Of a DNA stretch of 64,000 bases, positions 50,338 through 61,019 are shown piece after piece. The position numbers were made by a program, and so were the translations under genes. This DNA is from Heterodera schachtii (lineage: Eukaryota; Nematoda; Chromadorea; Rhabditida; Heteroderidae): contig SIJG01000054.1 in the NCBI GenBank assembly GCA_023374025.1, positions 739,562 through 803,561 of the forward strand. The letters are read 5' to 3'. How positions within the stretch are numbered: the stretch's first letter is position 1; every line of letters begins with the position of its first letter. Under the pieces are notes generated by a model. It was not told the DNA's origin, did not search any database, and worked only from the letters and a program-made list of their open reading frames with translations.

Positions 50338-50408
50338 AGGGGGGACTCATCCTACCCGCGGAAACACAAAACTTTTTTTAGTTTTAAACCAACTGAGCCA
50401 TGACACAT
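50338..50408 (-). pseudogene. tRNA-like relic
   Basis: The minus strand has a perfect pol III A box/D-arm sequence (TGGCTCAGTTGG at 50389-50400), then a hairpin with 5-bp stem and 7-nt loop (AAAAC TAAAAAA GTTTT) in the anticodon-arm position, then GCGGG TAGGATGAG TCCC where a T arm (GGTTCGANNCC) should be. The acceptor stem does not pair and the loop lacks U33. I read it as a decayed tRNA or tRNA-derived SINE head, abutting the last minisatellite unit. Confidence 0.45.
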
Positions 50409-50499
50409 AGTAAGATTTGCGTTGAGAGGTTAGATGTGTGAAACAGGCAAAAATCTCTTTTAGCTCAACTGAAAATTTTTCCTCTTCAATTCCAAGAGC

Positions 50500-51050
50500 T
50501 CCATCCGTTGTTGGCCATCATTTACCAACACGGCATTTTGCTGTTGCTGCTGTTGGCCATCATTTACCAACACGGAACTTTGCTGTTGGTGCTGTTGGAC
50601 ATCATTTACCAACACGGAATTTTGCTGCTGCTGCTGCTGGCAATCATTTACAAAACAGCATTTTGCTGCCGGGCATCATTTACAGCACCGCATTTTGCTG
50701 CTGCTGATGCAGGCCCGAAAGAGCCATTTGTGACGGTGCACGAGTGCTGTTAGCCATCATTTACCAACACGGCATTTGCTGTTGTTGCTGTTGGCCATCA
50801 TTTACCAACACGGAACTTTGCTGTTGGTGCTGTTGGCCATCATTTACCAACACGGAATTTTGCTGCTGCTGCTGCTGTTGGCAATCATTTACAAAACAGC
50901 ATTTTGCCGGTGGGCATCATTTACAGCACCGCATTTTGCTGTTGCTGATGCAGGCCCGAAAGAGCCATTTGTGACGGTGCACGAGTGCTGTTGGCCATCA
51001 TTTACCAACACGGCATTTTGCTGCTGCTGCTGTTTTCCGACAGCATATTG
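50500..51050. repeat. CTG-rich minisatellite, nested periods
   Basis: Basic units of about 40 bp combine GTTGGCCATCATTTACCAAC with ACGG(A/C)A and a CTG run (TTTTGCTGCTGCTG). Several units plus a unique spacer (GGCCCGAAAGAGCC...GTGCACGAG) form a higher-order unit of about 240 bp starting at 50510, 50749 and 50990 (the last partial). Plus-strand frames of 76-99 codons are repeat readings in three different frames. On the minus strand the CAG runs would encode Gln stretches, broken by stops, so an origin from a poly-Gln exon is possible but unproven. Confidence 0.88.
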
Positions 51051-51435
51051 CGGCCAGCTAAAATATGGTTCTTAAAATAAGAACATTTTAAAAAATTAAT
51101 TAAAGCAGATATTTATTAATTATTTGTCCGAAAATGGGGGTTGGTTGCTAAAAAGTTCATAAACATAATAGTAAGAAAAACAAAAATAGTAGCTAAAAGG
51201 TTGTTCTAAATCAAAATTTTCTTGAAAAAATGGGGTTTTTATTAAACTATGTTTGTGTTAATAATTTCATCCCTGATAAAAGAGCTAAAAACAAATGCTT
51301 TGTTCTTGTGCTTCCAGTTTCTGGCAAATTGTTTTTTAGGTTGGGCCGATTTGCTCTTTTTATTTTAAATTATGTTAAATTATTTATGAAATATTAAATT
51401 ACCGTAGAAATTTTTTTGTAGGCGCGATAACAATT

Positions 51436-51780
51436 TTAGCCATCTTTAAAAAACAAAAAATAAAATTTCTTATTTTTTCTGTTAGCAACTAATACTAAAT
51501 GGCGAATGAATTGTTGAATGGGTTCTCGCGCATCAATCGATGCGAAGTGTAACTTGGTAAAAAATGGGCGTCGTTTTTTTAAGGTCGTTTTGGCGTTGAA
51601 AATTTTGGTCGCAAAATATTTGGCTGAGATGGAAAAGGACGTGCGACCGGGGGGAGGGGGCGGCTGGCAGAAGAAAGGAATGGAGGGAAGACGGTTATGA
51701 AGAAGAGAACGGATGAGGGGGTTGGATGAAAAGAAGAGGGATAAGCTTGGGGCCAAATTTGGAACGGAATTTGGGGCCAT
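51436..51780 (-). CDS. possible 114-aa frame in G+C-rich island
   Basis: A complete minus-strand frame from ATG at 51780, starting MAPNSVPNLAPSLSLFFSS, with a poly-Pro run (QPPPPPGR) and a basic C-terminal half (FASIDAREPIQQFIRHLV). The plus strand is also open over the same island (51518-51700, starting MGSRASIDAKCNLVKNGRR, with a Gly run from the same bases). The sequence GCGCATCAATCGATGCG makes a small palindrome inside. Base composition alone keeps both strands open here, so neither is established; no family is recognised. Confidence 0.25.
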   Translation of the reverse strand: MAPNSVPNLAPSLSLFFSSNPLIRSLLHNRLPSIPFFCQPPPPPGRTSFSISAKYFATKIFNAKTTLKKRRPFFTKLHFASIDAREPIQQFIRHLVLVANRKNKKFYFLFFKDG

Positions 51781-51940
51781 TTAATGGGTTGTATACTACT
51801 TACATAAAAAATAAAAAATAAATTTGAAATTTCAATTTAGAATAAATTTTTTTTTGTATTAAATACAAAATTTTGTTTTAAGTTAATTATTATTTAAATT
51901 CTAATTAGTTTTTTTGATTTTATTATTTTTTTTATATTCA
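51781..51940. other. A+T-rich spacer
   Basis: No features. Confidence 0.5.
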
Positions 51941-52234
51941 AATCCGAAAATATTTGACGAAATGGCAAATATGCAAAAAATCGGAAATTATGCACAAAAA
52001 ATGGCAAAATATGCAAAAAAATCGGAAATTAGGCAGAAAAAATGGCAAAATATACACGAAATGCACAAAAAGCCAAATTATACAAATGCACAAAAATCAT
52101 AAATATGCAAAAATATGCAAATAAAAGTCCCAACTTTTATAAGCAAATACCAAAAAGAAGGTGTTTTTTCGTACTATTTGGAATACGTAGAACCCAGGAA
52201 AAAAATATGCATTTGTATAAAATTTACAGCCCTG
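51941..52234. mobile_element. hAT-like MITE end with tandem words
   Basis: Tandem ~20-40-bp words (AAATATGCAAAAAATCGGAAA, GCACAAAAAATGGCAAAATA) followed by a right end whose reverse complement starts CAGGGCTGTAAATTTTATAC at 52234. CAGGG starts and dense subterminal words match the architecture of the MITEs at 38.4 and 52.7 kb. No matching left end or target duplication was found, so it is truncated or solo. Frames here (60-74 codons) are repeat readings. Confidence 0.55.
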
Positions 52235-52743
52235 ATAATTTTAATAGGAAAATTTTAAAAAAATAATAGTGTATCAATAGGTTCAAAAGGAAGCAAAAAT
52301 ACAGAGTAATGTTATTTAATTTATTTTCCATTAATTTGTTTAAATTTAATTCTATTATTATACTATAGAGTGAATTTATTTCAATAAAAATTTTTGTGAT
52401 TTAATTGAATTGGGATAACACTCAAAAAGAATCAAATATTTCATTTTGTTAATCGGAGCTTCTGTATTTTTATCGTTTCCTCTCTTTTCAAATATTCAGT
52501 GAATTTATTTTTTTGTTTATTTATTTTTTTATAATTTTTAATTACATATTTAAATTTAAGGTTAATAAAAAGAAAGAACTTTTAATTGTTATTAATTTTC
52601 ATATGTCAATAATGTTCATGTGCAGATGTTCCAATTATTGAAGGTGTATTATAATAATTGTTGTTTCATTTTTGTTTAAATATAAATTGAAATCTTTATG
52701 GTTTAATTTCAATTATTTTACAGTTAGTTTTTAAGGCTTTCAA

Positions 52744-53359
52744 TATTTTTTTATCTCCATTTTAAGGCAAATGCTTAAAATTTTTGCGCACTTAATACGC
52801 ACAGATAAGCACAAAGCCTTTTCCGCTTGGTTTGGGAAGTCTACGATGACTTTTATAATGCCTATTTTTGCCTATTTAGGGGTTTTTGTGCTTAATGCCT
52901 ATTTGCTTATTTTTGTGCCTATTTCGCCATTTTTGGCGCCTTTTTCAGGATTTTCAAAAATCCTTAACAAAAATGCAATAAAAACGAAAAATACACCCCC
53001 TAAGAATCGGTTTTTTTGAAAATACATCCCCTAAAAATTGAAAAATTTTTCCCAAAAATTGATCGCCAAAATTTAATTTTTTTTTTTCCTTGATAAAAAA
53101 TTTTTGGTTTAAATTTGTCCTTAATCAAAAAACCTTTAAAATAATTAATAACTTCATTTATAATTAAAATATAACCAAAAGTAAGTGTTATATTAAGTTT
53201 TACATATTTTCTAGCTAAAAAGTTTAATAAAAAAGATTTATTTGCCTATTGTGCCTATTTTGGGGTTTTTGTGCATATTTAATGCCTATCTTGCGATTTT
53301 TTTCTGCATTTTTTAGGTGTCTATTTCGCTATTTATTGTGCCTAAAAGTGGAGTCCCTA
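52744..53359. mobile_element. diverged hAT-like MITE, ~616 bp
   Basis: The right end, read inward, is TAGGGACTCCACTTTTAGGC; the left end (ATCTCCATTTTAAGGC, about 52754) is a degraded match. Flanks GCTTTCAA (52736-52743) and GCTATTAA (53360-53367) agree at 6 of 8 positions, as for an old 8-bp target duplication. Subterminal words TGCCTATTTTTG and GTGCCTATTTCGCC fill both ends, and the centre holds CGAAAAATACACCCCCTAA as in 38363-39061. Same family, older copy. The 82-codon frame at 52771 is repeat-derived. Confidence 0.7.
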
Positions 53360-53367
53360 GCTATTAA

Positions 53368-55164
53368 TAAAAGGGATGTCTAAATTTTAATTTACAGATG
53401 TTATTCCAAAATCTGGAATTAACTTATTATTTTCTTCTAATTATATAAAATATTAAAAAAGTAGTATATTTATTATTACAATATTAGCTATGAAATATTT
53501 AATTGTAATTTAAATTCCTTAAGATTCTCTCAATTAAAGTATTAGATTTGCAGAAGATTTTAATGGAAATAATTAAATAAATTTTTATATATTGGTTGAT
53601 TTAATGTTTTTACAATATGCTGGGTCGATAAGTTCGTGAAAGTGATATTTGCTTCAGTGTGTGTTTTTTTTTATTCTGTGGTTTAAATTTTTTTTTTTAT
53701 ATTTCTATTTTTATAATTTTTGTGATTCATTTGAATAAACATTAGAGAATACACCAAAATCAAAAGGTTAGATTTAATTATTTTACTAACTTAAATGGTT
53801 AAATTCTTCTTAGAATAGATATTTGATGGTGTTAAATTACTTAGTTTGAAGTAATAAAATTTTATTTTAAGTTTTATTCACTCTATATGATATATCTTAT
53901 TTCAATATTATTATTATTAATGATTTATTCTTCAAAATTTTTTCAATTACCACGTCTTCATAATTGACATATAAAAATGACAATAAGTATATAAAAAATT
54001 AGTCAAAAAGTTAAAAAATTTTATTATTGAAAATTTAAACAGAATATCATTTTATGCTAATATTTGTTTCATTTAAAATTAAAAAACTTTAAGACTATGA
54101 ATGATACACTGTTTTCACGTCATTTTTTCCTAAGTCTATAAAATTTTGTCTCATTCTCAAGTTGGATTGAATTCTATTTCACGGTCGAGTAAAAAAATAA
54201 TAACGTTGATAAATTCAATAAATGATTTTAGATTTTGTAATAATTCTTTTATCACTTTTGTTTCTTATTCAAAAATTAAACGTTACTTATTTTCTTTATC
54301 ACTCGATAAAAAAAATTACTATAATGATTTTTTGATTTCTTGTAATCTTATAATACTTAATCATCATATATCTTAGGAAAGATGAGATAAAAATTTTTCA
54401 AAGAATATACTATATACCTATATGTTTAGCTAAGGTTTTTTATTTTATCTTAGGTTTTGCACTTAAATTATGTAGAATTTTTTAATTTCTTTCATCGTAA
54501 TAAATAAAATTGTTTATTCGTCCGAATGTTCCTATCATACCGTTATCTAATTATGATTTAAAGTAAAAATGCATTGTAATTCAATTATTGTTATAATTAA
54601 TAGAAGTTATTATTTTAGTTTTTATGTGGTTCTGGTATTATGCAGTTAATAATTTTTATTAAATAAATAAAAAAATGCTGTATTTTCATTTCTTGGTAAT
54701 TGTTTTATGCATTGTTTTCTGTTCCAATTTATCAATGAATATAGTTTATTTAACTATTATCACTGGAAATTATGTTGTCTATCATTTATACAATTATTTT
54801 CTCACAGAATTGATATATTTTTGAAAGCTCTATTTTAAAATCCTAATATTTTTTATTATTTTTAAAATTATTTAGATATGTTTAACAATAAGCGTTATTA
54901 CAATAAAATATATAATCGAAATTTCAACAAACTTCTTTTTTTATTTAATAATTGCACTTTCGATTGGAGGACAATCGGCGTAAATTTAAAAAGGATTATT
55001 TGTTGATTGGAAATGATAAATTTATTCTTTCTTCCAACTAATTTGTTATTAAAGTTTTATTTTTTTAATTCATAAAATTACATTTGTTTAGCTTCGTTTT
55101 CGAAAAAGAATAAATTGCTAAAAAATTTGCTTTAATTATTTGCGATAATCTTTTGTGTCACAAT
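53368..55164. other. T-rich interval, no gene seen
   Basis: A 76-codon plus frame at 54146 (starting MSHSQVGLNSISRSSKK) has Ser-rich, mixed residues but no start context or family; chance is likely. Confidence 0.45.
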
Positions 55165-55259
55165 TTATTTCCTTTGGTTTATATCGTTCGTCTCAGAGTG
55201 AAGAAACTCCTTTCTCCAGTGCGCAGCATACCCAGCGGGCCCCTTTTTCCAATCACAGA
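55165..55259 (-). CDS. possible terminal exon
   Basis: A sharp G+C-rich island (about half G+C) on the minus strand follows an acceptor-like ATATTTTATAG and reads, in phase 2, CDWKKGPAGYAAHWRKEFLH then SETNDINQRK and a stop at 55167. It is the only open reading over the whole island on this strand and looks protein-like; the Cys and two His could be metal ligands but the spacing is not a standard finger. No upstream exon found. Could be a host-gene 3' exon or a transposon fossil. Confidence 0.3.
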
Positions 55260-55369
55260 CTATAAAATATAACCATTTAAAAACTATACAATTAGTGTAT
55301 TTACATTAAAAAATTTACTTATTATAATTAATATTTAAATAGATGAAACGGTTTTTTTGATAGTTGGTT

Positions 55370-55495
55370 GAATATAAATTGCGTATTGTTTAGCTTATCA
55401 TTTTTGTTTGAAGCCAAAAATTTAAATTCTATTTTTTCTCTTTATGGTGTTTTATGTTAATTATTATCACTTTGATCCGCAATCTTTTACAATTT
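55370..55495 (+). repeat. dispersed repeat D, copy 2
   Basis: Diverged direct copy of 22970-23110 with TTGTTTAGCTTATCATTTTT and TTTGATCCGCAATCTTTT blocks. Non-coding. Confidence 0.6.
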
Positions 55496-57841
55496 GAATA
55501 CTCAATAGTTTGATTTTCTATACTATATTTTTTTTATAATTTATTTATTTATTTTTATCTGGAATTATTAATATTGGTCCTTTTGGAACGCATTAAGATT
55601 TGAGTATTAATTTAAAATCAATTTTATAAGTTTGTATATTTAGTTTTTTACTACATTATTTAATATTAATTATTAAATAGTAAAAAGGTTTGAGTAATTT
55701 TTTTTAAAATGTTCTGACTGCCTCTTTTTTTTTCATCGCGACCTGAATTTCTTAAGGATTTAGTTTTAGTAAATTTCATAGATTAAAATTTTATATTGCT
55801 TTTTGATAAATTATATATTATATTTATTTATATAATTAAATCAAAATCATTTTTTGAAATAAATTTATTATAGCTTTTAAAGATTATATGTATATGTAAC
55901 ATTTTTTCAATACCTTGTTTTTGGTTATCAGAATTATCGAGATTTGGTCGTTTGTTTAGTACAATCTTTTTTGTATTTAACCCTATTTATTCGTAATGCT
56001 TTTACCTTTATGTTTATGTTTTTTTATAAAGTCATTTAAGACTAAATAATTGTAAAAAATTTTAACAACATATAGGATAATATTATAGATTAACTTCAAG
56101 ATTATGTCTAATTTTTGTTGTTGTTTAAGAAACTTTTATTTTTATTTGATTAAAATTTTTATTTTGGTTTTAATTAAGATTGTCATGAAAGTTAATTAAA
56201 GCAAATCATCTGATAAATACGGAAAACCATTTTCTTATAGAAGCAGTTAAGAAATAAAAACAGTTATTTATTATAATTTAATATTCAAATAGATGAAACT
56301 GGTTTTTAAATTTTTATATGAACAGTTTAATTTGTATTTAGGTTTGATGCTCTATTTTTATTAACATTTCTTGCAATAAATTAAATACTTTGAATTAATT
56401 TTCAATTATATGTGAAAAAAGAAATTTTAAGACAAAAATCTATAGAACATCTTTTTGGTTGCGAATTTTCAACTTCTTTTGTGTTGTCTTTCGAATAGTC
56501 AATTTTATTGATTATTTTAAATAGTATTTTTTAGCTTTTCTTACCGATTTTTTTTAATAAATTCGGTGCATTAAGATGCTTGTTTGCTAATTTGCTTTTA
56601 AGTAAATCGCTGAATTGTTATTTTTTTCTTGCGGAAAAATCTCTAACATGTTTAATACCTTTTTCACATTATTTTATATTTTTGAAATTCTTTTCTTCAA
56701 AATATAATTATTTTTTTATTACTTCTATATAAAATATTTCACTTTTAAAAAGATACATTATAATTATGATATTTAGAATTTTTAATTTACTTTTTTAAAT
56801 ATTTATTGATTTATTCATAATGATATTTGTCGTATAATTAATATTTTTTTGTGGCTTAGAATAATTCTGTTTAATTATTTCCTCTTAGATTTTTATATAA
56901 ATACTGAATAGTTTTTTTTTCTCTTGTTGAAAATTCTCGCTCATTTTCTACAATTTAAGTACATTTTGTTTTGTTATTTATATTTGTAAGCATTATTTCG
57001 TTTGTGTTTTTTAATAAATGAAATTTTTTAATAATATTTTTGGGGCCGAAGCAAATTAAATATACTCATCTTTAAAATTACGCCCCTCGTACAATTTTAT
57101 AAACTGATCTTTTTACAATAGATCTTTTATGACAATTACAATTCTTAATTTAAATTAATTATTTTTTTTTAATTAATTTGACAAAATGTGTATACTGTTT
57201 TTAAATTTTTTGTTTATCTTACTTTTATTGATAATTGTTTAATTGTTTGCCTCAAAAGCAAATTATGCCTCTTTTTTAACGTCTTCCCTTTATGCATATT
57301 GTTATTACATTTTTTTTATCTTTTTACAATCATACTTTTATTAATTCAATAAATGTGATTTTATACTTTAAATTGGGCTCACAGGCATTTGACACAGCGT
57401 AGTATAATTAACGACGTTTTTTTCCATTAAACTTTTTTATATGGAAAAATATTCAGGTAATGATTATATTTTAATTTTTATGCAGATAATATAAAGATTA
57501 AAATAATAAAGGAAGCAAGGTGCACTTCAGTAATAATTAAGAAAAACGATCGGTATTAAGAAAAGCACTTAATTGAACGGTTTTTGAACCGGTTTAAACT
57601 CAAAAATGAAAAAATTTGGAGACTCATTACCTTTTGACCTAATTGGTTCGAAATCCTTTAAGAATATGTGGCTTCACTAACTTATAAAAATTAATATTAT
57701 AAATAAGAATTTGAAGAATGATAAAAATTAATTGCACTACATTCTCAATTTAATGAATTCGTTCGGGAATTGTGCTCAATAAAATCAAATGATTGTATTA
57801 AAGTATATTCATTTATGTTGTTATCCAAATCCATCAATCTT
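55496..57841. other. T-rich interval, no gene seen
   Basis: No frame over 60 codons and no RNA gene. Small patches at 57060 (TTACGCCCCTCG) and 57375 (GGCTCACAGGCATTTGACACAGCG) are isolated. Confidence 0.5.
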
Positions 57842-58041
57842 AGTATCCTTCGAAAGCTCTTAACATGCTCTATTAGCCTTACCAAAAAGTCGAAAGGTTT
57901 TTCAAGCTAAAAATTTATTGAGAAAACTTGAAAATTTCGACTTTTTCGCAATTTTCATGTATACTTTTTATGATAATTGTCTAATCGCAAAGCAATAGCT
58001 TAGAAAAAGCTTCTAAACCGAGTAAGCTTTCGAATGATACC
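57842..58041 (+). mobile_element. foldback element F, copy 1 (~200 bp)
   Basis: The ends are imperfect inverted repeats (AGTATCCTTCGAAAGCT ... AGCTTTCGAATGATACC). The reverse complement aligns along its whole length with 60426-60630. No coding. The size and symmetry fit a MITE; no target duplication is clear. Confidence 0.75.
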
Positions 58042-59049
58042 AACAATTTTGGATTTAGTTGACAAAAAAAAAGTTAGAGAAAGTTGTAGTGCAAAAACAT
58101 GCTGGAGCCAAACCGTGAGGGCTTAACCGTGGGGGCCGAACTGAGGTAGACCGTAATGGATAAAAGATAAATTATTCAATATTTTACTATTTAAAATGAA
58201 ATCCATTAATGGATAATTCAAATTGCAAAAAAAAAAGATAATTATAATTCTGAATAAAAAGAAGAAAATTTAATTGATAATTGAAAAAAAATGTTGCGAA
58301 GGACCAAAAATACTTAAATAATAGTTAATGTAAATATTTTAAAAATTTGAAAAAAAAATAAATAAAAATTTTGTTGAAGGATCTAAGAATTTTCACCGTA
58401 CCATAAAGGTGATGAGATGCCTCTATGGTGAACAAAATTAATTTATAATAACGAACAAATTAAATAAATTACAGAATTTTGAAAATATACATAATTATAT
58501 AGAAATAAAACAAATTAAAACATATTTATTTAAAATATTTGTACGTTTAAATTATAAGCATATTGAAAAAAAGGAACGTTTTTTGATTTTCTGTATTTAA
58601 ATTACTTTTTTATTGCACCAATAAGGATTCTTTCTTTTAATTTCACCTGCAAAGAGCCACAAAGTTCTCTTTTCTTAGTATTGTTTATGTAGAAAATATG
58701 CTTAAATCAAGCAAATAATTAAATTTACTTTTTTGTCTTATTGAAATATTTTCTTTCTTTTTTTTTGCAATTTTATTATTAAATAGCTTCTTCAATGCTT
58801 ATTTGCTTTATTTAATTAGGAGATTTTTTAATAAATTCTGACTAAATCTTTCACCTATTATATATATTTTATGTAAAAGGCCGAATATTTTATTTTATTC
58901 TCTCTTGACAAAATCTCTTTTCTTGTTCAATGCTCTACTTGATATGCTGCTGTTGGTTAAATTTTATCAATGAATTATTGTTTATCGCAATTAACTTATA
59001 GAAGTATTTTGATTAATGAACTTTCTCATATTTAATTTATTTCATTTAG
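58042..59049. other. A+T-rich interval with small G+C patch
   Basis: 58095-58150 holds two AACCGTG words and GGGGGCCGAACTGAGG. A patch at 58393-58435 has an ACCATA...TATGGT pair around AAGGTGATGAGATGCC. Neither is coding or recognised. Confidence 0.4.
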
Positions 59050-59625
59050 ATGTCCGATCACCACCCGTTGATTGATTGATTGGTTGAGTGCGCTTGAGTT
59101 GAGCTGCTTGAGTTGGCCGAGTGCGCTTGAGTTGAGTGCGGTGCAGGTCGCCGCGGTGGTGTCGACAAGGCCCGAGGAGTTCGGGCGTTGAAATTTGCCG
59201 GGAGGGGAAGCAGGAGTGGGACGGGAATTGTGCCGGGGGTCAAACGGGGGGCAAGTGCAGAGGAAAAATTCACACCAAATTTTATCTCAAACTTGGGTAA
59301 TTAAACCGAAAAAGTGGACAATGGGCGGACAAATGGGGGAGGAAAATCCGGCCAAAGGCCAAAAATTGAAATGTGAATGCAAATGGCCCTATTGGCTGAT
59401 CACACAAAAAAATCGCAATTGAAATGGTGAAAATGGGCCAAAATTGGAGGACGTGAAGTTGGAGCAGTACAACAAGAGAATGTGAGCGAGGGCAATTGGG
59501 ACAGGACAAATGAGCGCATGGAAATGGGGGAAGTGCGCATGGAAATGATTTGGCCAGAGGGGGCACAAAAATGGGACAATTGGGGCGGTGAATGGGGCCG
59601 AGGGGTTGGAGCTGTTCAGCTCCCT
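59050..59625. other. G+C-rich island carrying SL1 sequence
   Basis: About 575 bp of much higher G+C than the flanks, with sharp borders. It starts with a 33-bp period repeat (GAGTGCGCTTGAGTTGAG at 59086 and 59119) and holds an exact SL1 spliced-leader sequence on the minus strand (59286-59307). Several frames are open on both strands (71-98 codons), including a start-less plus frame from about 59432 to 59650 with TNERMEMGEVRMEMIWPEG; none has a recognisable domain. The minus frame beginning just after SL1 is Pro/Ala/Ser-rich and lacks an ATG. A transcribed unit is likely; its nature is open. Confidence 0.6.
59286..59307 (-). ncRNA. exact 22-nt SL1 spliced-leader sequence
   Basis: The minus strand reads GGTTTAATTACC directly followed by CAAGTTTGAG, all 22 bases of nematode SL1. 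In an SL RNA gene the leader must be followed by a GT splice donor; here it is followed by ATAAAATTTGG, so this is not a canonical SL RNA gene. It could be an SL RNA pseudogene or the mark left by a trans-spliced mRNA copied back into DNA. A chance 22-base match in a window this size is negligible. Confidence 0.85.
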
Positions 59626-59877
59626 AAAAATAAACAATTTGATAAAAATTCTTAAAGGAAGAAATGAATTTTGTAGCAGTTTCACAATGTAATCTATTTA
59701 AATCAAAAAAAAATAAAATAAATCAAAATTTGTAAGATACAAGGAAAAGACAGGTTATAAAAATATAAAATAAAAACCACTCTTTACACATAACAAAAAA
59801 GTAATTATTAACAATAATTATTATTGGATTATCTTTCTATTAACTGCTAGCTTTACTTACACACTTCGTATTTTAAG
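59626..59877. other. A+T-rich spacer
   Basis: No features. Confidence 0.5.
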
Positions 59878-59934
59878 TTAACTCTTTACAGCGAATGCCT
59901 CCAGCGCTGCTGAAACTGGCAACCGGTCACCTGT
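59878..59934 (-). CDS. possible terminal exon, 18 codons
   Basis: On the minus strand a good acceptor (GAAATTATTGCAG, AG at 59936-59935) precedes TGDRLPVSAALEAFAVKS and a TAA. The island is a sharp G+C peak in A+T-rich DNA and stops exactly where G+C falls. A second frame (QVTGCQFQQRWRHSL) is also open across it. No upstream exon recognised between here and 61 kb. Confidence 0.28.
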   Translation of the reverse strand, partial: TGDRLPVSAALEAFAVKS

Positions 59935-60425
59935 CTGCAATAATTTCAAATGAGTATTTACAATTTTAAACAAAAAATATTAACTTAACCTACATAAAAA
60001 TTACTAATTTCAACAAAATTAAAATGTTTGTAAACTAAATTTATTATTTTAATTTTAAGATAAAAAACTGAAAATTAAAATGTTAATATAATATTTTAAT
60101 TAATATCCAATAAATAGAATAAGGATTTATAGATATATTGCTTTATGAATGCAGGGTATGGCATAATAAAATTTTACAAGCTTTAAATTTTTAAGAAAAA
60201 ATCAATCTCTAAAATATGATAAAACTTTTTTGAAACTTATAAATATTTGACAGAAGGCATTAAAATTAATTAAGATATTTAAATATGAAAATTTAAACTT
60301 AATAAAATTAAATTTGTAACAAATTTAGACAAGAAATATTTGCAATTTTTGGTCCGATGGCATAAGAATTAATTGAGATTCAATCCAAGTATCTTTTTTC
60401 TCAGTTGACCAAACATAATAAGCCT

Positions 60426-60630
60426 GGTATCATTCGAAAGCTCTGGATGTTTAGAAGAAATTTCTAAGCTATTACTAAGCGATTAAGCTGCTCACAAAAA
60501 AGTTGTCGGTTGATAACTGCAAAAAAGGCAAAATTTTCGAAGTTTTTTGTTTCAATCTTTTTTTACAGTTCGACATTCTCTGTAATTATTGGTAGGCTAA
60601 TAGAGCCTGTGAAGAGCTTTCGATATTTAA
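60426..60630 (-). mobile_element. foldback element F, copy 2 (~205 bp)
   Basis: GGTATCATTCGAAAGCT at one end, AGAGCTTTCGATATTTA at the other; between them TTTAGAAG..TTTCTAAGCTATT and TAGGCTAATAGAGC blocks align with the reverse complement of 57842-58041. The pair is inverted and encloses the SL1 island. Confidence 0.75.
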
Positions 60631-60711
60631 TAAAAGCATCTCTGTTGGAAGAATAATTCAATCGGCATCATAATTAATAAAAAAAATATATAATATTATT
60701 TTTCAACATTT

Positions 60712-60936
60712 ATGTCATTTCTTACAAATAAATTCTTTTCTCATATGCCTAATGTATCAAAAATAATTTATTTATCTCAAATGCCGAAAGTAACCAAACA
60801 ACTTCTTATTAGTCATTGCATTTTTATTTACTCTGTAGGAAAGCTTTTGTTTTCAAAAATCAAATCTTCATACGCTTATGTATTTATAATGCATCCAAAT
60901 GCCCAGCGTTTGCCATCAAGGGTTTTCGAATTATAA
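60712..60936 (+). CDS. doubtful 74-aa frame
   Basis: Starts MSFLTNKFFSHMPNVSKIIY and is less biased than most A+T-rich frames here (MHPNAQRLPSRVFEL at the end). It has no recognised domain, splice context or homologue in the window, and I rate it more likely chance than gene. Confidence 0.15.
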   Translation: MSFLTNKFFSHMPNVSKIIYLSQMPKVTKQLLISHCIFIYSVGKLLFSKIKSSYAYVFIMHPNAQRLPSRVFEL

Positions 60937-61019
60937 CATGATGTTTAGTTTAGTTCGCAAACAGCCTCAAAATGAATTTCGAGAATTGTTTATTGATTTT
61001 CGGACAAAATAATACTCAT

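Noticed and set aside
50438..51075. Four plus-strand frames of 76-99 codons
   Set aside because: Same minisatellite read in three frames; no unique sequence.
57630..57670. GGTTCGAAATCC as a tRNA T arm
   Set aside because: No A box or foldable cloverleaf upstream on either strand.
59310..59625. 5S rRNA gene paired with SL1, as in some nematodes
   Set aside because: No 5S internal control region or conserved 5S blocks seen on either strand in the island.
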